Shown: piece by piece, positions 1 to 11,400 of the stretch | Layout: the number at the start of each line of letters is the position of its first letter | Numbering within the stretch: the first letter of the stretch is position 1 | Assembly: GCA_002286715.1 (NCBI GenBank) | Contig: NSJX01000016.1 | Coordinates: 194,414-258,413 of the forward strand | Source of the DNA: Dentipellis sp. KUC8613 | Taxonomy: Eukaryota; Basidiomycota; Agaricomycetes; Russulales; Hericiaceae | Direction: 5' to 3' | DNA: 64,000 nucleotides | Notes under the pieces: model-generated | What the model was told of the DNA's origin: nothing | Database searches by the model: none | Seen by the model: the letters and a program-made list of their open reading frames with translations, nothing else | Position numbers and translations under genes: made by a program

Positions 1-644
1 TTCCCCAGATGCCGTCGCTGAACCTAAGATCTTGCTCCTTCCGAGAACCGAAATGCACCAATCCTGAGGATCTGAATAAACCTCTTTCAGGAAACAACCC
101 GTGGTTCCTTGCCCGTCCACGCAGGTGGCAATGTCCTTTTCTGATGGACCGTGCCCCTACCGTATGCTGCCCCGTCCCACATTACGAGACACGACGTCCG
201 GGCATGTTCTCCAGCCGTAGGATTTCCAGAACTTGCAAATACTCCATGCAAACAGACCTGCACCATCGCCAAGGTCGAAGTGTCAGTGGAGGATTTCGCG
301 TCAGAAGAATTTCGAGCAAAACCTTACCAATAAACTCGGGTTTGGTAACATTCACTCGCGGAGCTAGATCGCAGCGTGCGTCGAGTCCACGCATGAATCA
401 CTAGCGATCAAACGATGCACGCGCTTGAAAAGAGGTGTCCTGCGTAGTAAGCGTGAAGGGAATATATATTATACAACCAATTATCCATAATAATATGCTA
501 CAGCAGCGTGCACGCAACGATGCACAAGGCAAATCAGTGCCAATCCGAGTCAAGAAGTGGCACATCTAAAAGGTGGCAAAAAAAATCCAGTGTCAGCTCA
601 TATTATTGAGTGCCCTCGCCATCTGTCAGCGCCCTGGTTGCCGC
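1..644. other. no gene recognised (window edge)
   Basis: This stretch lies downstream of the EXO1 stop codon and runs to the left window edge. Short open frames of up to about 130 codons exist on both strands, but none shows a recognisable domain, a plausible splice pattern or a persuasive start. It may include the 3' UTR of EXO1 and the flank of a gene outside the window. Confidence 0.5.
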
Positions 645-3254
645 TCACCTAAACTGAGCAAGATTTTCGCTCACCGACACCGCGTCGACATCAATGACCT
701 CTTTCGCGCGCCCACCAGCCGGCCCTGACCAGGGTCGCCTGCCCGCCCTTGAGTTTCCTCGTGGTCGAGGTTTTGGGGTGGTCCGTAGCGCCTCTGAGAA
801 AATCAGGCTCTTTCGCTTGGACGTCGAGCTGGTCAATTTGCCCTTTCCCTTCGCAATCTTACTCCCAGCGGGTGCGGACTGGGGCCGGAATCTGAAAGCC
901 TTGTTCCTCGCATCAGGAGTAGCGGTAGCATCGCTGGGTGTCTTCGACACCTGAAAACGAGACCGTCAGCGATGAGTGCAGACTGAATGTCAGACGAAAC
1001 ACCCACCTTTGAGCTCCCACTCGCCCACTTCGACCACCAACCCTGAGCAACAACCTCCTGCCTAGCCCGACTCGCCTCCGAATTCTCAAACTCCAAATCC
1101 AGCTCCTCGTCTATAAAGTCCGTGTCCAAGTCCAGCACGTCGGCGCCGCCCGCAGGAGTCTCAGGCCCCGATTTCGACGCTGCTGAGCTCCCGAACGAGC
1201 ACCCCGGCGTGTCCTCAAAGTCTTCTTCGATGTCGCTGCTTGCATCATTTGCAAACAACGTTCGAAGATCAGGTCCCGCGAGCTCGCTGGATCGATCGCC
1301 AACGTGGTCGTGTCTCGCAGCTTTCGGGGGCGTGTTTCGAGCCAATATCGTGACTTTGAGAGGCGGAGGGTCCCCGAAACTCAGAGGAATAGGCGAGATG
1401 CTCCTCCCTCTTCGCCGTTCTGCACCAGGACTGGAAAGCACTTCGGCACCAAAGTCGTCAGAGCCCTCGTGATCTTTACCCCGCGCGGGCGAGGATAGGT
1501 CAGGCGTATCCAGTCGCGTCATCGATGCTGCAGGCGAAATATATCCATCCTCCTGCGAGACTGGGCTTGGATCCTCCGGAACATCGTCATCGTCATCTTC
1601 TATGACTATGATGTCCTTCACTCCAACGCTCGTGGTGCTGATGGTGGCACGTCGATGACGCGAGGGACCAGCAACAGCATTGCCTCCGAAAAAGCGACTT
1701 TGCGCCAAGGCAGGAGGGACGTTCTCGCTCTCGTGTTGTCTAGCCCGCTTTGAAGAGACGTCCTGGTCCATGACTTCTGCTAGAGTACGTTTCCCACTGG
1801 CGCGACCAGCGACGATCCTGCGGGATTCGGGTTGTGAAACCGTCCTGTTTGCGGAGACAGGCTTCGCCTTCGGAGCTGAGGAAGTCGTCAATCGATACTC
1901 AGCGATCAAGAGCACTAGCAAAACTCACCAAGAAACTGTAGAATTGTAGCTTCGCTCTTAGACTTGGCAGGCATTCTCTCTTTTCCTTTCGCAGACCGAT
2001 TGATATCATTAGACGCGAGTGGCAAGGGTTTGACCGTCCGTGGTGTATATGATGGGTTGATATCTTCCATGGGGAGACGAGACACGGGGTCTGCCTCACC
2101 CAGGGCCACCTTCTTCGCCAAAGTTGGCTCCATATGTCTGCAAACAGACGATATCAACAGGTGCGTGTAGCAGAGTATAGCGCAGGGACACGTACTCCCC
2201 AATATACGCTTCATGCTCTGGATTCCAAGTTTCACCCGTAGGGATGGCCGTCAAATGGACAAGTTTCTCCTTGAACGGGCAGTAGACCCTTTGGTGGAGA
2301 AATACCTTCTCCGCAAGCTTGAATGCCTCCAGGTATCCCTTCGGCACGTTCTTCTTGCCCTCCAGTCTCAACGCGCGTATAGCATTCTCGGCGGTGCGGT
2401 GCTTCTTCAACAGCTGCCACGCGGTCTTCAGTCCGACGCCTTGTATGCTAGGCAGGTAGTCGCATCCACTCAGGATAGCCATGGCGCGAAACTCCACATC
2501 AGACCAGCCGCGGAGGGAGAGGCCACCCGAGTGACCGTCGACGGAAGCAAAGTCGTCGCGCGAGATTGCTACGAGCGTGGCTGCCACAGGGTCCAGCTTC
2601 GTCAGAACATGCTTGCAGCCAAAAACGAGCAGATCCGAGTCTTCGGTGATGATGCCGTCGACCACGCCGATGCGCTCCAAGTACGCGAGCTGGGCATCCG
2701 CCTCGTACGGTGCGACTATGTAAGGGACGTCGGCCGCACGCAAGGCCTGCAACAGCCTTCAATATCTTCCCCGAAGGATAGAAGATGTAAGACGCACCTT
2801 GATGAGTTGAAATGCCATCTGCGGCGTCACGTCCACGCATTTACAGTAGTACTCCCGCGCCTCCTTCTGCTTTCCCTGCGCCGCAAGCGCATTCCCCTTC
2901 GCCAAGTTCTCCTGACGCCTCTGCCGCCGTTCCTTCTCCGTCCCGCGCTTGGCGGGCAAAGGACCACCATCGAAGACCAGGTATGGGTGTATGCCATGAT
3001 GCCGAAGCAGCCGCACCTTCCCCATTGCGTACTCGACATACCTACGGCACCGTCAGCACCCGCCAGAGGTGACAGAATATAAGAAATACGCGCTTGGTCG
3101 TGGCCTTGCCCGTCGCGAGCTCCGTGGCACATGCATACGTCCCGCGATGCAACCACACGTAACCGTCCACCGCCAGCGTCTGTCCCGAAAACTCAGACAG
3201 ATGTTTTTGGACTTGGATGGATTTCAGGAGCGGCAAAAGTCCAGAGATACCCAT
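645..3254 (-). CDS. EXO1: Exonuclease 1 (XPG/Rad2 family 5'-3' nuclease)
   Basis: This is a nuclear structure-specific 5'-3' exonuclease of mismatch repair and double-strand-break resection. The ATG at 3254 opens the XPG N-domain (MGISGLLPLLKSIQ) with VDGYVWLHR carrying a metal-ligand Asp. The I-domain near 2500-2750 holds PYEADAQLAYL, ITEDSDLLVFG and SGCDYLPSIQGVGLKTA, so the catalytic acidic residues and the helix-hairpin-helix are intact. At least five introns interrupt it. The tail (645-1870) is disordered, Ser/Pro/acidic, and contains QSRFF, which resembles the Mlh1-interacting (MIP) box of known Exo1 proteins. The first intron (3042-3093) keeps the frame and the conserved TTKYVEYAM only if a GC donor is used. 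The last intron is near 951-1007. The family assignment is from motifs; the MIP role is inferred. Confidence 0.93.
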
Positions 3255-3384
3255 GTCGAGGTAAGAGCAGAGTGCAGAGATCCCAGTGGCAGCATGTAGA
3301 GCGCCCTTTGGCGAGGCGAGCGGTAAGCGGTGGAGGTGACTGTCCGCTCCCAACAAACAGCCATTTCGCGTCCGTCGCGTCAAA

Positions 3385-3396
3385 ACGCGTCACGTG
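3385..3396. promoter_or_regulatory. ACGCGT-CACGTG composite upstream of EXO1
   Basis: The 12 bp here are an MluI cell-cycle box (ACGCGT) directly abutting an E-box (CACGTG), about 130 bp upstream of the EXO1 ATG. ACGCGT is the known MBF site of fungal G1/S genes. Both elements also occur, 6 bp apart, upstream of RAD52 in this window. Function is inferred. Confidence 0.45.
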
Positions 3397-3571
3397 TTCG
3401 TGTCTTATTATCCGGCAGCATTTTGTGGTTTCACTTGTTTTCATTGTCCAAGTTCTGATCAACAGGCATGACAATAGAAGATGATCCATATCCACTCCTG
3501 ATTATTCGTTGTCTCTAAAAGCACATTCTCATACATATACCCTCCTTCCCTTACATCGATCTTGCAGATGG

Positions 3572-4860
3572 CTATGGCTTCGCAGCGATCCATGCATCGT
3601 GCATCTTCACCAGCTGCGCTATGATATCCTCCTCGATCTCCTTAGGATGGCCGCGAGAGTCTGTTGTGTGTGGGTCGATGCGCAACCACGTCTCGGAGAT
3701 GGGATCCTCGTGCTTGGTTCGCGATACGAATACCACCTCGAACTTCCGGCGATGGAGGTCATTACCGATCACTATCTGGTGACCGTACCGCTCCAGAGCT
3801 GCGCGGGCCTTGGGTATCAGAAGTTCCGGGTCGGTTTCAAGCTGGAGAGGAGTGAGGGACGGATCTCGACTGCTGGACAGTGAACGATACCTTGAATGAG
3901 ACGATGAATCCATCAGGGCTCCACTCGTCAACCATGGGCTTCAAGATCTTCGGCACTTGGTCCATTTCAATAAGGAGACTGCCCTTGCCAGATTGAATTT
4001 TGTGCTCGGACTGCATGAGGTGGTAGATGAGTCTGTTGAAGGATGCTCAGGACAGCGCAAACTCACCATCCTCTGTCGAGGAAGGAAGAAATCGCTGACT
4101 GCTGCAGCCAGGTAGTACAGCGCCTTGCAACCAAGAGCTGAAAGCTCCTGACTCAGGGCACGTAACAGCCATAGATAATCGTTCACGGTGACGAAAGTCA
4201 ATGTGTGAAGCAAGTCCAAGGTATGCGCAGACTTGTACGCCTTGAGTACTTCAAAAAGATCAGGGCGCTTGGACGGTGTGACGCTAATATCAGCATGAGA
4301 CAGGTCTGAGTCCCCAGATGAATTGGTCTTCTCGATCTCCAGGAAATCTAGGAATGGATTCGTCGAGTGGGAGTAATGCCGGCTAAAGGGTTGCAGACTG
4401 AACTGGCGGTGCATGAACACAACCGCATAGCCTGCTTGGAGGAAGTACTCCGCCGAGGTTGCGCCGCGAGTTCCTAATCGAGGTACGGTAAGTCACGAAC
4501 GCATGTATAGAACACGTCGAGAAGCGGTACGCAAAACGTACCGGCACTAAAGTTGTCTAAGAAACGCACGCTACAAATGGCGCGCAATGAGCTCACACGA
4601 CGGGCTGCGCGACCACGCGGAGCAAGCTCACACATTGAGCTCCAATGGAACTGTGGTTCCTCCACTCTGACGTTGCAGGGAATTAGGTCGCAGCATGTCT
4701 CTACATCAGATGTACATACCGTCACTAGTACGACCTTCCTTCCTCGCTCTTTCTGGCGGCCAATGAAGTCCCGAACTGCAGCAACATCATGCTCTAGTGA
4801 TGGAGGAGGTGGCTGCGTCGCAAAGTATGATTCCGCAGAAAACTGTGTCGAAGCAGCCAT
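3572..4860 (-). CDS. CAB2: Phosphopantothenate-cysteine ligase (CoA biosynthesis)
   Basis: The enzyme joins 4'-phosphopantothenate to cysteine in cytosolic coenzyme A synthesis. The protein belongs to the DFP/PPCS family. After splicing, the N-terminal half carries TSGGTTVPLELNVVRFLDNF followed by SAGTRGATSAEYFL, the nucleotide-binding and NFSAG signature. The middle has AAAVSDFFLPRQRM and MDQVPKILKPMVDEWSP, and the end has IVSFKLETDPELL and IGNDL. Several short introns separate these pieces, including two very short exons near 4570-4690. I chose the ATG at 4860 (MAASTQFSAES) because the longer open frame upstream has no ATG. No phosphopantothenoylcysteine decarboxylase domain is fused, as in other eukaryotes. 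The gene follows EXO1 on the same strand, with 317 bp between the Cab2 stop codon and the EXO1 ATG. Confidence 0.9.
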
Positions 4861-5383
4861 AGCAAATGATTTCGAGGATGGACCGACTGGTATTGGCCGA
4901 CGCAAGCTGAGATGATTGGTCGAAATGTTTACGTAACGAACCGGTCTGAGCCAAAATCACTGCGGCGTGATCCGATTGGCCAACGATCTTGCTCATGACA
5001 AAGTAAGTACCGTGAGTGAATGTTGCGCACTAGGGTCTGTCCATCTTCTGTGTAAGGCTAACAACGGATCTCCTCGCACGTAGCCCGTATCTGGCGTATG
5101 CACAGGTTGACATGATCCATATCATCACACCACATGCGTGGTCTAGGGTCGATGGTCTTTCAACTCCTTTCAGATGAACGGTACAGAAAGCCAGACTCCA
5201 CGGATCACCCTAGGCTGCTTTTAGCAGCTGCCGACCCAGCAACCCTGGTGCCCCAGGGTGCGCCGAAGCAAAGAAACCCCCATCCCATGGGACCGTAAGT
5301 CCTACGACAATACACAGGCCAGTCACAATCAGCCAACAGATCATGGCGGTTACTGGTAGCCGCATCAAATGAGGCCGCTACAC

Positions 5384-5404
5384 CGCTGAGCGCTGAGCGC
5401 TGAG
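5384..5404. repeat. three tandem copies of CGCTGAG
   Basis: Three perfect, contiguous 7-bp copies of CGCTGAG lie in the divergent spacer between the Cab2 gene and the Gas1-like gene, about 400 bp upstream of the latter. Role unknown. Confidence 0.8.
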
Positions 5405-5431
5405 CCTTCAGATCGGTGTCAGTCTTGGGGG

Positions 5432-5451
5432 AATTCCATTGCCATGGAATT
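5432..5451. repeat. inverted repeat AATTCCAT-TGCC-ATGGAATT
   Basis: Two perfect 8-bp arms are separated by 4 bp, in the divergent promoter region about 355 bp upstream of the Gas1-like ORF. The symmetry suits a dimeric DNA-binding protein, but no known factor is assigned. Confidence 0.7.
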
Positions 5452-5624
5452 GGAAAGATGCCATTTACAGTCGTCAGATGACAGATACCGCCTGCAGGGA
5501 CGATTTTGATTGGATAGAGGCAACGTTTGAGCCTCGACAAGGCAACCAACCATTGGTTACCACACGGGAGGAGTTCACCATCGATTCGTCCGGATCATTC
5601 AGGCACGAGGCATTGGCCATGCAG

Positions 5625-5630
5625 TATAAA
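5625..5630 (+). promoter_or_regulatory. TATA box of the Gas1-like gene
   Basis: TATAAA lies 176 bp upstream of the ATG at 5806. It is followed by a pyrimidine-rich tract, which is typical of strongly expressed fungal promoters. Confidence 0.55.
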
Positions 5631-5805
5631 GGTCGTCCTCCCGCCTCCTCTTTTCCCCAGCTACGCTCACTTGACTGCATTCCTTGCCTCTGGGACTGGT
5701 TCCTTTCTAGCCTTTACATATCCCAAGTCCCCATTTTTCTACACAACCCTAGCTGGTCTGTAACCCCCGTTCTTTATCTTTTCAACACAAATCCTCCCAA
5801 TCAAG

Positions 5806-6677
5806 ATGTTCAGCAAATCGTTCTTCGCGTCACTCTTTGTCGTCGCCCTGTCCACCCAGGCGTACGCCCACGCCGTAATCTCTCCCGCTCTCGGCGTCAA
5901 AGGTGCCCCTGTCCGCAATGATGCCAAGAAGCCGAATGCAAACGATGAGTGTGGTGGTGTCAACATCGCCCAGACTCTCGCCACTACCACGCCCATTGTT
6001 GCGAACGGCAACTCCTTCACGGCCACCATCACTAACTTTAACGGGTAAGTTTCTTTGGTATGGGTATAGGTGTTTATCTCAAGTCATGTTCAGTGGCAAG
6101 GATGGTTCCCGCGAGATCAAGAGCTTGCAGGTTGATGCCTCCGGTACCGGCAAGAGCTTTGTGAAGGGCACGGTCACCACGAACGGTGATGCTGTACGTA
6201 GCATTCACTGTTCCGCAGTTGGTGTATGTCTCACCCCCATTCTAGGCCCCTGCTGCCACCGGTACCCAGAATATCGTCGGTAGCTTGCCCGCGGGCACTC
6301 AATGCACTGGTGGCCCGAATCACAACCTGTGCTTGGTGTCCATGACCACGGGCGGGGGTTTCGGTAACTGCGTCGCCGTCCAACAGGGCGCTGCCGGTGC
6401 CGCCGGCGCTGCTGCCGCTGCGCCTGCTGCCGCTGCCGCTGCTTCTGCACCCGCTGCTTCTGCTTCCGCCGCCGCTAAGCCCGCTACCAACAAGGCTGCT
6501 GCGAAGGGTGCGAAGAAGGGTGGCAAGAAGGCCGGAAAGAAGGCCGCGAAGAACGCTAACAAGCAGAGTGCAGCACGTTCCTGTAAGTTTTTGTATGATT
6601 TCTCTTAGCGAGGGCCATAGTAATTAATCATCTCTGTCTTTACAGGGGCTTCTCGCCGCAACGTCCGCCTTGCTTGA
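5806..6677 (+). CDS. Gas1-like secreted protein with Ala/Lys-rich tail
   Basis: Four exons (5806-6044, 6094-6193, 6246-6582, 6646-6677) encode 235 aa. Residues 1-21 form a signal peptide (MFSKSFFASLFVVALSTQAYA) with a likely cleavage site just before His-Ala-Val-Ile, so the mature chain would begin with histidine. The core has Cys residues in DECGGVNIAQT, GTQCTGG, HNLCLVSM and FGNCVAV. It resembles a basidiomycete family usually labelled Gas1-like, after appressorium-associated secreted proteins. After residue 155 the sequence becomes an alanine run and then a lysine/alanine tail (GAKKGGKKAGKKAAKNA). An N-terminal His is also the copper-brace residue of lytic polysaccharide monooxygenases and LPMO-like proteins, but I cannot show that fold here. 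Extracellular or cell-wall location is inferred from the signal peptide. Substrate and activity are unknown. Confidence 0.8.
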
Positions 6678-7067
6678 ACTTGAAGATTGATTTGTGTATT
6701 TTGGGGCGCTGGTTGCGCAAATGGATGTCCTTACGATAGGCAGAACACGGATATCCAAGGAATGCTTCCCGTATCAAACTTCAGCGTCCGATTTGAACGG
6801 CACAGCCTCATTAGTTAGTAAACGGCGGCCGTGAGTACGACGAAGGCAAGGTGCCTTCATCAGCCTTGCACAGGTCCTCCGTGATTGTTTCACAGACTCG
6901 TGTTTCATCAGACGCCAACTTGAATAGACAACGTGGTACACAATCGATTGTTTACAATTATTACAGCCAATCATAGTAATACACGGACAAATCAAGTCAA
7001 GGTGAGGGGCAAGAGGTGAATATTGGAGTACTGTTCACCAAAATGTCACTAGGACGTGGTGACTGCA

Positions 7068-7829
7068 TCAGAACGTGGTGTTGTGGTTCGGTCCACCAAG
7101 ATGCCTATTGTCCGGGTGCGCTCCTGGGTTGAGAGATGAAGGTCAGTAAGTCATGTACGCAGACGACAAGCAGCTTGCACACCATGACCGACGGCACGCT
7201 CACGTCTCATCATCGCCTCGCGTTCCAGCCGCTCTGCCTCTGCAAGCTCCTGGCCTTGCATTCTGAAGGCCTTGGCTTCTCTGGTGTACATAGTGAGTCT
7301 TGTGCGAGGTGTATGGCGGGTTGTTCTACTTACTCATCCTTTTCAGCACCACGAGCCTGAAGGGCTTTGCTGCCGACAAGAGTGCCTACGGCATGCTCGA
7401 CCTTGCCTTCCATGCGTTTGCCAGGATTGGGACGTTGTCCTGCGCCCTGATTGAGGTGTCCAGCAGGAGGTAAGCTCTGCGTGTTTCCGCCGTACTGAGG
7501 ATTATCGTAGTCGGCACGTTGCTGGCGGCCCTGGCCGGCGATGGTCGGCTGCGCAGAACTACCACCGCCATAACTTGGGTCGACAGTACCAGGGGCATGA
7601 TTCATAGGTGCACCAGAGACGTTGCCACCGGTACCGTAGCCGTTGTTATCGACGTTCTGACCTTGCCTAAAATTCTGAGCCTGAGGCACAGCGGCGTCTT
7701 CACGTCTGGCAGTCGAGCCGGTGCCAGTGTGCTTCGTGGAGGTATTATCCTGTCGCAAAAGAGTTAGCATATGTTGTGTGGAGCCAGTCAGACACGACGA
7801 CGTACGTCGTGCTTCTTGAAGAACGGCAT
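7068..7829 (-). CDS. CsbD-like small hydrophilic stress protein
   Basis: Four exons (7806-7829, 7334-7749, 7183-7280, 7068-7123) give a 197-aa protein. The first exon is only 24 nt (MPFFKKHD). The N-terminal half is Gly/Asn/Gln-rich and probably disordered. The C-terminal part has GKRMEGKVEHAVGTLVGSKA followed by LQARGAEKDEEAKAF, which resembles the bacterial CsbD repeat, then a charged helix (ELAEAERLEREAMMRRERA). It has no signal peptide or membrane segment. CsbD proteins are general stress proteins of unknown biochemistry. A strong TATA box and STRE-like AGGGG and CCCC runs upstream fit stress-induced transcription, which is inference. Reading straight through the second intron would stop early, at 7330. 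Confidence 0.75.
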
Positions 7830-7923
7830 TGTGTGAAGATATGTAAATGTTCGAATGCGGTGCGAGTGGGTGTTGGGATAGAAGGAACTGGTGATTTGTA
7901 TGTTTCGTCTGAGGGAAAGAGGG

Positions 7924-7931
7924 TTTATATA
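7924..7931 (-). promoter_or_regulatory. TATA box of the CsbD-like gene
   Basis: TATATAAA on the minus strand lies about 95 bp upstream of the ATG at 7829. Further upstream, near 8052-8065, is a GAGGGGCAGGCCCC stretch that contains an STRE-like AGGGG. Confidence 0.6.
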
Positions 7932-8498
7932 CTGGCCGAAGTATATTGGAGTCTACATACCTAGCTCAGGCTAGCTCCACCAGGATGACGCACCATAACT
8001 CTAAAGGCGAGGAAGGGACGGGTAAGATGAGATCACTGTCTGGTAAGTTGTGAGGGGCAGGCCCCAATATTGCTCCTCCGTATGACAGCCAAACATGAGG
8101 ACAGCACCATGGAGTAAGGACAAGTGATATTTGGGGCTCACGACGGCGCCTGTGTCGCTATTGACAGCAGTAGCTTACACTCCCTTTGGTCAATCATACT
8201 CAACCTTTGGTATGGGGCCCGCGAAACAATATGTACTCTGTCACGCAACACATGGGAAGCATGCCTTTCAACTTCGTCGAAGATGAGAGATCTAGGTTTG
8301 CCGGTGGTCAGTGCGTCAATGAGGACTCACATGCGTAATCAAAGCGGTGATGCGTGCACTGAACATCTATGGCCTCACGACTGAGGTGCGGCCGAAATCG
8401 TGTGCGAGAGCAGTGAAAGATACATCTGTTGAAACATAGATGGCCATTAAGTGCAGAGCAACGACAGCGACAACGAAGACTCCTGAACGAGGGAGACG

Positions 8499-11400
8499 AT
8501 GAATTCCGACGAAAGGGTAAAACACATATTTGGTTCAATTTGCTGCGCACAAGCGCACGCAGATAATGCCGAAAATATCCTACGCCGAACCCTTACCGAC
8601 CTCGCTCGTCCGTCATTGTATATCCCACTCTCCCTTTCCGATACCGACTCTGGTTACATGTCTCAGGAAGACCATGAACAGGGGGTCGTCGGGGAGCAAG
8701 AACATTCGCCTCCGCCGGACCCCACAGCGGAACCAGAGCACCCAAAGGACATAGGCAAGACGCCGAATCCAGGTCAGCCAACCTTTCACGACGCTGCATA
8801 TACGAAACTGATGCTATGTTCATAGACTCGGAGAACAAGAGCCAGGAGGAAGGGAAGGAAGCATCTGGGCAGGCCACGAACTCTCATGAAACCAAACCCC
8901 CGCAGCCAAATGGCGTCAGCCACGAATTGACAAACGGTGACGGTACGCATCCCTTCTTCCTTCCTTTCATGCTTACCAATGGCATTATTTATCAGAGCAT
9001 GATCCAGAAGACACTGTACGGAAAGCCGTTCCCAATAGCGCACAACGTGAATCTGGGTCGACACGTCGACGACCAAGCAACGACCATGATGCGCAGGCAA
9101 TGGTTATTGATTCATTACGCCAACAGGTCCAGGATTTAGTCTCCCAGGTTACTGCGCTGAATGGCAAGCTTGTCAAGTCGTATGACCGGTTCTCTGACCT
9201 GGAGGATGCTCTACATGTTTCGGACTCGAATCTTCGGAGTTCAACTCTGAAGATCTCTCAGCTGGAGCTCGAGCGTACCCAGCACCTGTCGGCCCTGAAC
9301 ACGGGTCTTCTCGTAGAGAAGGCGCAGGTTACCGCGGAGCTTACTCGGCTTATGGAGAAAGCCACAGACGAGGCCGCACGACGCGGGCAAGCCGAGAGTG
9401 CACGGGCCGAGATTGAGCAGGAGCTGGATGACCTGAGTGCAGGCTTATTTGACCAGGCTAACACAATGGTTGCCGAGGCGCGGCTGGCGCGAGCGATGAG
9501 TGAGCGCAAGGCAGAAGATACGGAGCGCGCATTGAAGGAGACCGAGGAGGTTGTCGGGCTCATGCAGAAACAGATGCAGGCATTGCAGGAAGACAAGGAG
9601 GAGTCAGAACGACGAATGGAGGAAATGAAGGCGCGAATGGGCAAGGGCAAATGGGTTGACCGTACACCCTCTCCTGCACCTGCATATTCCCTCTCACTCC
9701 TCAGCTCGCACCAACCCTACCAAGAATTCCTTCTGTTCGTGGCTCACCTGCGGTCGATACGTCCGACTTCGCCGCAGATGCCTGCCATGACGACCCTACT
9801 TCCACTCCCATTCCTGTCCAGGCTGCTTTCGGAGGACACGTACGTCTATCACATACTGACATATGTCTGAATTTTCATCGTGTATATGCAGGGATCCCAC
9901 CGTTCGTCTGGATTTGGCGCCATCTCTCAATTGGTTGACTCGTCGCTCTGTGATGTCTGCCATTCATAACGGGCAATTATCCATCGAGCCCATACCGGCA
10001 GCCGCTCTCCTCGACCCGTCTCACCCGTCGCTGCCAGCACCCATTCTCCCGGTAGGATCCAACAACCATCAGAATGGGGTATCATGCGCACTGTGCGGTA
10101 CCTCCATTTTTTCGTGTGGGTCAGAAGTCCCTCTTACACCAACACGACCGGGTCAAGCACTTTCCCGTACCGTCAGCGGTGCCTGGTCGGCCTCATTATT
10201 CAAGAACTCACTCACAAATTCTCAAGGCTCTGCACCACCTTCTCCGCCACCTTATCAGAGCGCGCAGTCCCTTCCCTCCCACATATTTATCTTCCGTCTG
10301 TCTGCGTCATCGACAAGCGGCCTACCAGTCTTGCCGCAAAGCCCGCAAGGTCGCACACAGACCACGATCTACCCTCTCTGCACGTCTGGCTGGTGCTTGT
10401 CCCGTCTTCGCTCTACCTGCTCTCTCTGGGCGTTTGTTCGGGCTGGGATCATTGAGAAAGTATGGGAAGAGGAAGTTCCATCCTTTGCGCCTCCCCCACC
10501 GAGGAAGGAGGTCCCCGATACACCCAAGCCCCCAGTTCCACCTCGGCGAAAATCCAAGATTAGTGGGCTTTGGGGGATGGCATCCGCACTTGGGGGCTGG
10601 AGCGATAGCGAGAAGGAGAAAGAGAAGGAAAAAATGACCATCAAGGAGGAGAATGTATCGAAGGGCATTGTCCATGACATCAAGGCGCCGCCCCCGCCCC
10701 GTGCAAAGAAACCGTTCCTTCCACCTCCTACTCATCCTGCTTCTGGGGTCTCAGAAAAGCCATCAGCTTTGCCTCCTCCCCTTCCCAAACGCAGTATGTC
10801 TCGCCAAATGCCCAAGCCCAAGGAAAACGAGGCAACCGACCAAGAGCAGGCAGACGTCACGAAGGACGCCCTTCAGTCGAAGCTCGATGATGTCAACGAC
10901 AAGCTCGAGCACGTTGCTGGAACGGAGACCAGTTCTGTTTCATCAGCAACACCTGCTGAAGAGATAGATGAGCCATCTCGAGACGCGTTCCTCACACCCA
11001 CCGAACAGCCCTCTTCTCCTGTGCTCGTGCCCCAGCGTTCGGCATCCCCCTCTACCATCCCTCTCCCAGAGTCTGCTCCTGCAACGCCACTTGGCGCTGA
11101 GTTTTTGAAAGAGAGCGAGGAGTCGGCTCCCACCGTCGAAGCTGAGTTTGCTGTCCTCGAGACTTCACAGCCAGAGCAAGTAGCAGCCGAAGAGCGGGCA
11201 GAGTCTTCGGAGATCACCTCCGAGACCACGACTGAAGCCCCTGCTGTATCAAACCAGGTCGAGGCAGTGCTCAGCGACAAAGACGTCCCGTCGAGAACGT
11301 CTTCACCCGCGCCACCACTCCCGCGTCGTGCGCCAGGCCGTAACAGGCCAGTTCCCCCACCACCTCCACCGCGTGCACGTGGTCACGGAGCCACCCAGGT

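Noticed and set aside
2213..3082. 289-codon plus-strand open frame
   Set aside because: It lies opposite the EXO1 nuclease domain and crosses its introns.
6380..6570. sequencing artefact or microsatellite in the Ala/Lys tail of the Gas1-like protein
   Set aside because: Codons vary within the run (GCC, GCT, GCG, AAG) and the frame continues cleanly into a spliced final exon, so it looks like real coding sequence.
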